Assembly (NCBI RefSeq): GCF_036250755.1
Contig: NZ_CP109583.1
Location: 5,169,501 to 5,233,500, forward strand
Reading direction: 5' to 3'
DNA: 64,000 nt
From: Streptomyces uncialis
GTDB lineage: Bacteria; Actinomycetota; Actinomycetes; Streptomycetales; Streptomycetaceae
Below the pieces are notes generated by a model. That model was not told the DNA's origin. It searched no databases and saw only the letters and a program-made list of their open reading frames with translations. Position numbers and translations under genes: made by a program. This document shows positions 18,906 through 26,932 of the stretch, piece after piece; the first letter of the stretch is position 1; the number at the start of each line of letters is the position of its first letter.

Positions 18906-19538
18906 TTAGCTGCGGCTGCCGTCTGTCGCCCCGAGGTAGTCCGGGTTGGGGACCATCTCACGATGCAGGTACCGGAGGTCCGCTCCACAACGCAGCGCGA
19001 GGCGATCCTGGCGCGTGTGCTCGGCCGTTGAGACAGTTTCGCCGTTGCGGGTCGTGATGACGATCGCGGGCCGCTCAGTCGAGTCGATGGCCTCGTTCAG
19101 CGCGGCCCAGACGAGGTCACGGAAGTTTGCGGCGCGGCCCCAACAAACGTATCGAGTGGCGTCGCCAGCGACGGCGTAGCAGTGGTTCGGCTTCTCCCCA
19201 ACGGAATCGGGCTTGATCGTCCAGCCGCTGCCACATGCCGCACGAACAATTTCCGCCGGACCCTGGAATCGATTTACCGCATAGCGGACATAGTTCCCGA
19301 TCCCTTCCTGTGCTCGGGCGTACTCCTTCATCGGGACGTCCTTGATCCAGACCCTGGCGTCCTTCTCTGGCCCGTAGGCGAGCAGGACGCCGCCAACCTT
19401 GGGGTCCTCGATCCATCGCCGGTACTGATTCGTCTTTTCTGTGTTACTCAAGAACTCCCAGTCCATGTCGTTGGCCTGTTGGTAGATCTCGATGAGAAGG
19501 CGCTCGCGAATGGGCGCAGGCAGATGCTGCAAGGCCAC
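18906..19538 (-). CDS. Unknown protein, last gene of the MORC-type restriction operon
   Basis: This 210-aa soluble protein reads MALQHLPAPIRERLLIEIYQ at the start. It has a helical N-terminal half and a mixed second half with WAALNEAIDSTERPAIVITT. No motif for a known enzyme was seen. It starts 5 bp after the helicase gene ends, so it is co-transcribed and probably coupled. I do not recognise the family. Context suggests a specificity, regulatory or immunity-like partner of the helicase or ATPase. Confidence 0.6.
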   Translation of the reverse strand: MALQHLPAPIRERLLIEIYQQANDMDWEFLSNTEKTNQYRRWIEDPKVGGVLLAYGPEKDARVWIKDVPMKEYARAQEGIGNYVRYAVNRFQGPAEIVRAACGSGWTIKPDSVGEKPNHCYAVAGDATRYVCWGRAANFRDLVWAALNEAIDSTERPAIVITTRNGETVSTAEHTRQDRLALRCGADLRYLHREMVPNPDYLGATDGSRS

Positions 19539-19543
19539 GGTGA

Positions 19544-21202
19544 CTACTCCTGGGGGGCGCGGGTGGAGGGGAATTGGAGTCGATGCTCGTCGTACGCGGT
19601 CTCAAGGCTGGCAGCATCCTTGATCCACTCGTCCATGAGGGTGGCCACCTTCTGGTCACTGAAGTCGATGTTCGACGGGGTGATCTTCGCCAGGGTCTCG
19701 ATCTCGCCCTCTCCGCCGAGCGCGCGTTTGAGCTTGAGCGCGGCGGCGATGCGGCGGAGGTCACTGACGAAGTCCAGCACTGTGACCCGATTCTTTCCCT
19801 CGCGCAAGCGGAGGCCTCGCCCAAGCTGCTGAACGAAGATGCGGCGGGAGTGAGTGACTCGCGCGAAGCAGAGGATATTCACGTCCGGCACATCGACGCC
19901 CTCGTTGAGGATGTCGATCGCCGTCAGGATGGGCACTTCGCCGGCCCGGAAGGCGAGTAGGCGGTTCTGTCGTTCCCTCTTGGCGAGTCCCGCGTGGATG
20001 GCGAGAGCGCCTGACCAAAGAGGGGTGCGTCGCAGCATGTCAGCGAGCCGCTCGGCATGTTCGATAGTGCGGCAGAAGACGAGTGCCCGGGGATTACGCG
20101 TGCTGGCCCACGCGGTGGCCAGCTCGTCGCGGATGGCTTCATCCCGCTGCGGCAAAAACAGCTTGGCGTTGAGTTCGGCCAGTCCGTATGAGTGGTCGCT
20201 GGCCTCGCGGACGATGTCCCAGTCGATGTCGTCGACGAACAGGCGGTAGTCGACCTGAGCGAGGTAGCCGCGCCGCATGCCCTCCTCGATCCCCAGGCTG
20301 AAGCTGGGGGCGCCGAGCTGATGGGTGATGTCGTGCTTGTCACCGCGCCAAGGGGTCGCCGTGACGCCCAGGTACCTCGCCGAGCTGAGAAATTCCAGCA
20401 GTTCGTCGTACTGGCCCTCTTCCCCCACGTGGTGCGCTTCGTCGATCATGACGAGGCCCGGTCGGTATCCGAATCGCGCGGCCGACAGCGCCGAGCCGAC
20501 CGTCGCGCAGGTGAGACCGGAGAGATCGTCGGGGCGGGTGTCACCCGTGAGGAGCCGCGTCGGGACATCTTTGGGAAGGTGCCGCCAGAGCGCCCGCTCT
20601 AGTTGCTGGACGAGGTCTTTCGCGTGCGCGACGACCAGGACCTGGTCGTGGGGGACGCGTCGCAGGTGCGCCGCGATCATCTCGCCCCCGACGACCGTTT
20701 TGCCCAGACCGGTGGCCAGGACGAGGAGCGCACGACCCGAGGCGTCGAGATCGGCGGTCAGTTCCTGAAGTGCCTCGGTCTGGTACGGGCGCGGTGTCAC
20801 TTGGCCGAAGCGGGGCGGTACCCGGTCGAAGCTCATCGTCAGGTCGGTTCCGCCCCACAGGAGGATCCCAGGACCGAGGCGTGCCAGATTCGCCACCCGC
20901 TTCCGGGCGTTAGGGCTGAAGCGGGTGTTGGTGACGACGACGGCTTCGTAGGCGCGATAGTGATCCCGGGCACGAGCGACCTCATCCACCGCGTCGGCCC
21001 CTACGGCTCCGTGCCGCTTCCACTTGCACTGAATCACCCAGGTCTCGCCCTTGTGGAGGGCAAGGATGTCGCCTCCCTTGTCACCGGAGCCATCGATGTT
21101 GGACACATCGGAGAAGCCCAAGTGCCACAGGAGGCGTTCGATGCGGCGAGGGAACTGCAGTGGGCCCGAGTCCAGCAGCGAGGCGGCGTCAAGGAATCGC
21201 AT
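19544..21202 (-). CDS. Mrr-like nuclease fused to a superfamily II helicase
   Basis: The 552-aa protein has an N-terminal Mrr/PD-(D/E)XK-type nuclease: DKGGDIL (D45) with QCKW (Q58-x-K60). Helicase motifs follow: ATGLGKT (163-169), DEAH (254-257), TATPWRGD and the motif VI QQLGRGLRLREG. This is a type I/III-like restriction translocase layout in one chain, able in principle to move along and cut DNA. It lies 11 bp downstream of the GHKL ATPase gene. The methyltransferase at the head of the operon would protect host DNA. Enzyme activity is inferred from intact motifs. Confidence 0.85.
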   Translation of the reverse strand: MRFLDAASLLDSGPLQFPRRIERLLWHLGFSDVSNIDGSGDKGGDILALHKGETWVIQCKWKRHGAVGADAVDEVARARDHYRAYEAVVVTNTRFSPNARKRVANLARLGPGILLWGGTDLTMSFDRVPPRFGQVTPRPYQTEALQELTADLDASGRALLVLATGLGKTVVGGEMIAAHLRRVPHDQVLVVAHAKDLVQQLERALWRHLPKDVPTRLLTGDTRPDDLSGLTCATVGSALSAARFGYRPGLVMIDEAHHVGEEGQYDELLEFLSSARYLGVTATPWRGDKHDITHQLGAPSFSLGIEEGMRRGYLAQVDYRLFVDDIDWDIVREASDHSYGLAELNAKLFLPQRDEAIRDELATAWASTRNPRALVFCRTIEHAERLADMLRRTPLWSGALAIHAGLAKRERQNRLLAFRAGEVPILTAIDILNEGVDVPDVNILCFARVTHSRRIFVQQLGRGLRLREGKNRVTVLDFVSDLRRIAAALKLKRALGGEGEIETLAKITPSNIDFSDQKVATLMDEWIKDAASLETAYDEHRLQFPSTRAPQE

Positions 21203-21213
21203 TCCGCTCCCCC

Positions 21214-23559
21214 CTACGCGTTGTCGGCGAGGTCGCGCGCGATGAGTCTGCAGCTGATTCTGATCCGGGACAGCTCCTCCACGTCGAGGCGTGGACGGTG
21301 CTGTTCCAGGAGCGCGAGGTCCCCCAAGGGGTTGATCAGTCGTTCCACGACGAGCGCCCGAGCGCCGGGATCGCTCAGAGCGATGTACCCGCGCTTGAAG
21401 ACGCAGCCGTCGAGGAAACTCTCCGGGGAGTCCTGGACAATACGGATGACCGCACTGGCCGGGACATAGCGTATGAATTCACCGCTGGAGATCGTGTCGT
21501 TCCAAGGAGACGTTCCGCCAGCTTCGACCGCGAACCGGCGCTCAGCATCGGCTCGTTCATCTTTCGTAAGTAGTAGCCAGTGCACCGCTGGGTTCGCCGA
21601 AACTGGCGCCACCATCGCCATGCGTACCTGTTCCAGCAGCCTCTCGGACTCCTCCGCAGTCGCCGCTGGCGTCAGCCGAGGACTGGAGGTGTGGCTCTTG
21701 AGCTGCGCCACGATCTCACTCAAGGGCATCGAGACGATGTTGGCCCGTACCCGCATAAACTCCGCGACCTCGACGAGTGCCAGGTCACGCAGGTCAGCCC
21801 CATGCTCTCGGAAGAGCGAGTGGCCGGTGTCGACGAAAACATCGAGGTGCGGGGCTCGGACCATCGAGACGATCGCAGGTGCGGGCCGCTCATCCTTGGT
21901 TACGAGATTCTGTCCGCGGACCGCCCAGGCCGTCAGATCCACGCGGCCCAGTTCTTCAAGGTAGTACGGGCCTGTCAGGTCCACGATGAGGTCGGCGTTA
22001 TCTCGGTATCGCTGGAGCCTTTGGTCCAGCGTCTCCGCCGGTGCGACTTCGCCCTCGGGGGGTTCTTGACCAGTTGCGGTCATGCTCGTCGCACCCGTCG
22101 CCGCACCGTCTTCCGGCTCGTCATCGAGGTCGAGGAGTCCAGCCCCGAACCCGGGGAGGATGTCGTCATTCTCCGGCTGCGGGTCCACCGCTATCGGGTT
22201 GTCGTGCTGATGAGCGGCTCGGTACCACACCTCATCGGTCTGGTACTCGTAGCCGCCCTTCCGCATCAATCCGGCCCACTTCGCCGCCGTCTCGTGGAGA
22301 GCGTTACGTCCGTCGCCGGGGATCAGGTAGTTGAGCCCCGGGTCCTGGCGTCGGAAGCCCGCGTAGAGCAGGGCGAGAGGACTGCGATTCTCCGGCAGCC
22401 CAAGGTTCTTGGCGATCTTAGGGCGGAGGGGACTGGTCCCGCGGACCTCGCGTAGGGCGTGACGCCATTCGGCAGTATCGAACTCGAAGGCGGTCTTCTG
22501 GTAGTTCGGAGTGACGTGGTCGCAATGGATCTCGCCGACGATCCGGCCCATCGGCACGGCTCCGGAGTCGATGGGGTACTCCAGCTCGGCCTCCGCGATG
22601 CCGTCCTCGTCCTCCCAGTAGAAGGCGCGCTTGTCCTTGAGCATGATCTTGCGCCCGTTACGGAGGAAGTCCAACCCGTAGTCGGTGCGGTGGAGGTAGC
22701 GCTGGATCCCGATCCAGCCCCAGATCCTGCGTTCCCGCAGTTCCAGGCGGTCCTGTCCGCATTCCTCGCAGCGTTCCGCGTCGGCGGTGCTCCAGTATCC
22801 GCACGCCATGCAGGCGTTCTTGGTACTCAGAACGCGGTCGACCCTCTGTACGGCATGGATCTCCACGCCCTGGCGTGTGACGGTCCGCTTCTCATCCCAG
22901 ACACAGGGCAGACGTGGCCTGACCTTCTTGCTGTTGAGCGTGAGCAGGAAGCCTTTCTCCGCCAGCAGGTAGCTATAGACGTCTCCGAGCTTCTCCCTGA
23001 TCACGGTCTGTGTCTGAGGGCGGCAGAGCGTCGCGTATTGCTCTTGCTTGAGCTCGCTGATGGTGACCGTGGTGCCGTGCTCGTCACGGCTGGCCTTTGG
23101 CATCAAGCGGTACGGTGCCTGGTACTCGGCGGAGTTGGCGATCCGGGTCAGATCCAGGGTCACCTCGATCCAGTCCGGATCGCCCGCACGACTGGTGCGT
23201 ACCGTGGTACACCGGCCGAGCCGGGCGGTGCTGATGTTGAAGCCCATGCCGAACAGTCCGAGGGAACCATGTCGACCGTTGCTCGTCCAGCCCGCGCTGA
23301 TGGCGTTGGTGACAGCCTCCAGGCTCATGCCCCGGCCGTTGTCCTGCACCTTGATCTCAGCCGTCGCGCGTTGTGAGTTCGCCGGCGGGAGCGAGACCGC
23401 GACCGAGGGGCGGTCCACAGTCCCGGCAGCCGCTTGGAACTCGTCGAAGGAGTTGTCGATCAACTCAGCCAGGCACTGCCAGTGAGAGAACTCGATGTCG
23501 CCCAGCACACCCAAGATGCGCGGGTGTGGCGTGACGTTGATGTACTGGCTCTCGGTCAC
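21214..23559 (-). CDS. MORC/MutL-like GHKL ATPase of a restriction-modification operon
   Basis: This 781-aa protein has a full N-terminal GHKL ATPase: ELIDNSFDE (N36 in the N box), DNGRGM (73-78) and GLFGMGFNIS (101-110). Around residue 240 a four-Cys zinc ribbon (CMACGYW...CEECGQ) is inserted. After an acidic linker (about 460-510) comes an unrecognised C-terminal region. Prokaryotic MORC/MutL-like ATPases linked to methyltransferases, Vsr nucleases and SF2 helicases have been predicted to form restriction systems (Iyer, Abhiman and Aravind, as I recall). The GTG start (23559) has a G-rich site upstream. Inferred role: an ATP-dependent clamp coordinating the partner nucleases on unmethylated DNA. 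Confidence 0.8.
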   Translation of the reverse strand: MTESQYINVTPHPRILGVLGDIEFSHWQCLAELIDNSFDEFQAAAGTVDRPSVAVSLPPANSQRATAEIKVQDNGRGMSLEAVTNAISAGWTSNGRHGSLGLFGMGFNISTARLGRCTTVRTSRAGDPDWIEVTLDLTRIANSAEYQAPYRLMPKASRDEHGTTVTISELKQEQYATLCRPQTQTVIREKLGDVYSYLLAEKGFLLTLNSKKVRPRLPCVWDEKRTVTRQGVEIHAVQRVDRVLSTKNACMACGYWSTADAERCEECGQDRLELRERRIWGWIGIQRYLHRTDYGLDFLRNGRKIMLKDKRAFYWEDEDGIAEAELEYPIDSGAVPMGRIVGEIHCDHVTPNYQKTAFEFDTAEWRHALREVRGTSPLRPKIAKNLGLPENRSPLALLYAGFRRQDPGLNYLIPGDGRNALHETAAKWAGLMRKGGYEYQTDEVWYRAAHQHDNPIAVDPQPENDDILPGFGAGLLDLDDEPEDGAATGATSMTATGQEPPEGEVAPAETLDQRLQRYRDNADLIVDLTGPYYLEELGRVDLTAWAVRGQNLVTKDERPAPAIVSMVRAPHLDVFVDTGHSLFREHGADLRDLALVEVAEFMRVRANIVSMPLSEIVAQLKSHTSSPRLTPAATAEESERLLEQVRMAMVAPVSANPAVHWLLLTKDERADAERRFAVEAGGTSPWNDTISSGEFIRYVPASAVIRIVQDSPESFLDGCVFKRGYIALSDPGARALVVERLINPLGDLALLEQHRPRLDVEELSRIRISCRLIARDLADNA

Positions 23560-23827
23560 AGTCGGCCCCCGTCTTCGTCATGAACGAACGCGTTGCTGGC
23601 AGCCTCGAAGGGCGCCCACCAGCGTCTAGACGCCCCCACCGCTCCCGGCCCCAGCGCATTCACCAGCATGGCGTCAACCCTAATGGGCGGCACCGGTACC
23701 TGCGGGACATACATCTCGAAACCCCTGCTGGACCCCACTCCGCACCCCGCCGCCGCGGTTCGCCGCGCGCCAGGATCGCCTCAAGCTCTGGGAACACGCG
23801 TAGGCCACCATCGACGCGAGCGGCCAG
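23560..23827. other. Gap inside the restriction operon
   Basis: About 420 bp separate the vsr and GHKL genes. No clear gene was found in this part. It may contain an internal promoter for the GHKL-helicase half. Open frames seen on the plus strand have no ribosome-binding sites. Confidence 0.3.
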
Positions 23828-24004
23828 GTGCAGATCTCCGTGGGGCCCCTCGGCGAGGCAGGTGTCGACGCGGGGAGTGCCGTCCTCGCATGCAGCGATG
23901 TCTACGGCCGCATCGTCCTAAGCAGGTTGGCCGATGAGATCGGCGGCCTACTACATGGAGAGGAGCTGAAGGCACAGCTAGGCGGTCGCACGGCGGACAG
24001 CTGA
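23828..24004 (+). CDS. Possible small gene or gene remnant opposite vsr
   Basis: An uninterrupted frame runs from 23804 to the stop at 24002-24004 and reads VQISVGPLGEAGVDAG, then VYGRIVLSRLADEIGGLL. That has a natural amino-acid mix unlike the Arg/Pro-rich shadow frames here. An in-frame TAG at 23801 means the start can only be a GTG such as 23828, with no convincing ribosome-binding site. It overlaps the 3' end of vsr convergently by 27 bp. It could be a small regulator or the tail of a lost gene. Confidence 0.25.
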   Translation: MQISVGPLGEAGVDAGSAVLACSDVYGRIVLSRLADEIGGLLHGEELKAQLGGRTADS

Positions 24005-24754
24005 GATGACCCGTCGCATCACCTTCTCCGGCGCCTCGTGCTCCCAAGCCCGGATGACCGTCCAGCCCGCCTCCTCAAGGATCCGGTTGGTCTCGGCGTC
24101 CCGCCGCTGGTTCTCGGTGGACTTCTCCGTCCAGAACTCCTTGTTCTTCGTCGACGGTCGATAATGCTCCGGACAGACGTGCCAGAAGCATCCGTCGACG
24201 AACACCGCGACTCGCGCCTTCGGGAACAGCACATCCGCGCTACGCCGGAGGCCCTGGATCGGCTGTGCGTTGACCCGGTAGCGAAGCCCTTCCTTGAAGA
24301 GGAGCGACCTGAGTACCTTCTCGGGCTTCGTGTCCCTTCCACGGTTGCCTTTCATGGAGGCACGGACCGCCGGCGTCGAAGCCGTCGAGCCTTCCGGCAA
24401 GGTCTGCTCCCGCAGAAGGCCCTTGACCCAGGCCAGTCGCCACCCCTCAGCGAGGTTGGCCTGACGGCTGGCGTGTTCGACCTCCCCCAGATAGCGCTCC
24501 GGGGACCTCCTCCCATCGCCCCAGCGCAGTGACGCGCGGATGCGTCGCGTCTTGGGCAGGACCCTCAAGGAGACCGAGGCGTGAACCACGCGGCCGTCAC
24601 CCAGGTCAACCTCGCGCCGATGGCGACCACCCGCAGCTTTGTCCTGTTCTGCGGACAGTGCCTTCCGGGTCCTTCCCGATCGCCCTTTCCAGGCGCGGTC
24701 GGGGGGCAACCTGTCGTTCCAACGACCCTGAGGCGGCCTCGACACGTCAATCAC
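23978..24754 (-). CDS. vsr: Vsr-type very-short-patch endonuclease with extra N-terminal domain
   Basis: Residues 125-258 are a Vsr domain: MKGNRGRDTKPEKVLRSLLF, then SADVLFPKARVAVFVDGCFWH and CPEHY, ending NRILEEAGWTVIRAWEHE. Vsr nicks at T:G mismatches made by deamination of 5-methylcytosine, matching the methyltransferase upstream. Typical Vsr proteins are about 140 aa. This one is 258 aa, with an unrecognised basic and beta-rich N-terminal extension. GTG start overlaps the methyltransferase stop (GTGA). In MORC-type systems Vsr homologues may act as the restriction nuclease rather than in repair. Confidence 0.85.
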   Translation of the reverse strand: MIDVSRPPQGRWNDRLPPDRAWKGRSGRTRKALSAEQDKAAGGRHRREVDLGDGRVVHASVSLRVLPKTRRIRASLRWGDGRRSPERYLGEVEHASRQANLAEGWRLAWVKGLLREQTLPEGSTASTPAVRASMKGNRGRDTKPEKVLRSLLFKEGLRYRVNAQPIQGLRRSADVLFPKARVAVFVDGCFWHVCPEHYRPSTKNKEFWTEKSTENQRRDAETNRILEEAGWTVIRAWEHEAPEKVMRRVISAVRRATA

Positions 24755-26076
24755 GTCCTCGGACCCGACGCCGTATCGAGGGCCTTGGCCACCGCATTGG
24801 CGAACACCGCGCCGAGCTTCACCGGGACCGCGTTGCCGAGCTGCCGCATCTTCTCTCCACGAGGCCCTTCAAGCTTCCAATCGTCGGGGAAGGTCATGAC
24901 GCGGGCCGTCTCTCGCACGGTCATATACCTGTGCTTGTAGGTAGTGCCTCCGGGAGTCTCCAGATCATCGGTCAGCATCACTGACTCCCCGCCCGGGACA
25001 CCGTGCACGCCAGCCTTCACGGTCTTGGCGGGACGGTCCAGCTCATTGGGTGTGTGGCCCTTATAGATCCGAGCCCCGGGCCACCCGATGTGGTCAGTGA
25101 ACCCCCCAGCGCGATGTTCCTGGCGGTCGAGCCTGTCCCAGGAGATCTTCGGCAGTGGATCACCCTCGTTCTCGTCGATACCGGCGATGGCGTCCCGGAA
25201 GGTCCGCCAGGGCTTCGATCCGTCCGGAATGAGCGCGACGCCCTTAGCGATCCCGGCCCTAGCCCTGGCCCTGGCCGCGGCGCGTACGGGTTCGGGAACC
25301 TCGGGATGGCGGCTCCAGTAGGAATCATCGAGCATGGCCCGAAAGAGCGCCTCCTCGGAGTACTGGGGAAGTACATCCTTCTTGAACTGCTCGACGTCGA
25401 CACCGAGGTCCTCCCGGAAGGCGACGATGATGATGCGATGCCTGATCTGCGGGACGCCGTAGTCCGCGGCGTTCACGCGCGTCATCACCACCTTGTAGCG
25501 CTCCGCCGGGTCACCCGAAGCCCTGTCTCTGGCCTCGATGAGGTCCATGAGGTCCTGATTGTGCCTCTGCCAAGGGGTGTTGGGGTCTCGCAGCTCGAAG
25601 GGCATCTCCATCTCACGCAGGATGTACTCGAGGTACCGCTTGAAGGACGGCCTAAGCAGCCCCACGACGTTCTCGCAGATCACGGCCTTGGGCCGGATCT
25701 GGCGCATCGCCTTGAACATCTGCGGGAACATGTTCCGCTTGTCCTCGTCCCCCTTCGCGATCCCCCCGAGGCTGAAAGGCTGACAGGGAGGGCCGCCGGC
25801 GAGCACGTCGACACGACCGAGCAGATAGCTCATGTCCAGGTCTTGGACGTCACCCGCCACCAGCGGCCACGGCTCCCCAGGCTCGGGGATGCGCTCCTCG
25901 TCCCCCCGAGGCTTCGCCCCGTTCGCCTCCAGGGTCTGACAGGCTCGCGGGGCGAACTCATTGAACAGCAATGGCCGGAAGCCCGCCTGATGGACCGCCA
26001 TGGCCAGGCCGCCCGCCCCCGCGAACAACTCGACCCCGGTGCGATCACGCTTTGGCTCTTCTTGCAGCTCAAGCAT
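24751..26076 (-). CDS. DNA (cytosine-5) methyltransferase
   Basis: This 441-aa protein has the ordered m5C methyltransferase motifs: FAGAGGL (motif I), GGPPCQPFS with catalytic Cys98 (motif IV), CENVVGL (motif VI), QIRHRIII (motif VIII) and GNAVPVKLG (motif X). The variable region between VIII and IX (about 230-340) would set target specificity, which cannot be read. It is the first gene of a five-gene minus-strand operon with vsr, a GHKL ATPase, an Mrr-helicase and an unknown gene. It presumably marks self DNA for that system. Confidence 0.92.
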   Translation of the reverse strand: MLELQEEPKRDRTGVELFAGAGGLAMAVHQAGFRPLLFNEFAPRACQTLEANGAKPRGDEERIPEPGEPWPLVAGDVQDLDMSYLLGRVDVLAGGPPCQPFSLGGIAKGDEDKRNMFPQMFKAMRQIRPKAVICENVVGLLRPSFKRYLEYILREMEMPFELRDPNTPWQRHNQDLMDLIEARDRASGDPAERYKVVMTRVNAADYGVPQIRHRIIIVAFREDLGVDVEQFKKDVLPQYSEEALFRAMLDDSYWSRHPEVPEPVRAAARARARAGIAKGVALIPDGSKPWRTFRDAIAGIDENEGDPLPKISWDRLDRQEHRAGGFTDHIGWPGARIYKGHTPNELDRPAKTVKAGVHGVPGGESVMLTDDLETPGGTTYKHRYMTVRETARVMTFPDDWKLEGPRGEKMRQLGNAVPVKLGAVFANAVAKALDTASGPRT

Positions 26077-26498
26077 TGCGAAAGCATACCGCGGATTAGA
26101 TGGTACATGTAACCGTTGTCGAGGAAGTTCGCTTCATTCCTGTGGGTGGCTGAGCATGGCGCGATTGGTGATCCCAACGTGGAGGGCGATCACTCGTCGT
26201 AGGTGGTCGACCACCGACTTCAAGGGACGAGGGCGTCTCGCCCAGGCCACGCACGGGCGGTGCCAGACAGGTCCGGGAGAGCGCGGCCTGCACGAGACCG
26301 CCGGGACATCGATGGGGGCATCCGTCGGATAAGTGCCGACGCGCTGCGTGCGCCGCTCGGTGATGGAGCCGGCGTCGGCCCGCCCTGCCGATCCATACGG
26401 GGATCGCTCGATGGATCGCGCGTGGGCCCGAGGGGCGCCTCGCGTGGTCCCATCAACAGGAGGCGAACATCGGCAACCGTCGGGGCCTTCACCGCGAC
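26077..26498. other. Intergenic region upstream of the methyltransferase
   Basis: About 420 bp with no supported gene. It should hold the promoter for the restriction operon. An AT-rich patch near 26090-26115 (read on the minus strand as TACCATCTAAT) is the best -10 candidate. Open frames on both strands are Arg/Pro-rich shadows. Confidence 0.35.
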
Positions 26499-26732
26499 TC
26501 ACGGTCTCGGCGGCCGGCCACGCCAGGCCGCGAACAGCCCCAACCCGACACTGCTGACCGCGGTGAACGCCTCGGGGCCGGCGAGCATGAAGACGCCCGT
26601 CGCCAAGGTGATCAGGATCAGCAGCGCGGCCAGGTCGAGCATCCGTTCGTGGATCGGCGCCTCCGGTGCCGGCTCCGCCGTGGCGGGAGTCCGAGGAGCG
26701 GGTGGCGCGGTGGTCTCTTCGTTTTCATCCAT
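26499..26732 (-). CDS. Small two-helix membrane protein
   Basis: ATG 26732 gives a 77-aa protein starting MDENEETTAPPAP, with a Pro/Ala-rich cytosolic start, then TM1 (LAALLILITLATGVFMLAG) and TM2 (AVSSVGLGLFAAW), ending in Arg/Pro residues. GAGGG precedes the start. The open frame continues upstream, but that part is Cys/Arg-rich and unlikely to be coded. It is divergent from the WD40 gene, with about 200 bp between. Function unknown. Confidence 0.5.
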   Translation of the reverse strand: MDENEETTAPPAPRTPATAEPAPEAPIHERMLDLAALLILITLATGVFMLAGPEAFTAVSSVGLGLFAAWRGRPPRP

Positions 26733-26932
26733 GCCCTCAGCACACCAGCCCGGCCAGCAATGCCCGGCACGGCACGATGAAACCCGGACAAGCTCGATCG
26801 GCGCAGGCCATCGCCGTACCGTGTGACCCGCCGAGCGAACGCACACTATGTATGGTGATGTTCGGCAGAGTTCGGTCCTGTTCGGTAAACCGCGTCCTAA
26901 GCTGAATTCCACAGACCATCAGGGGGACGCAC

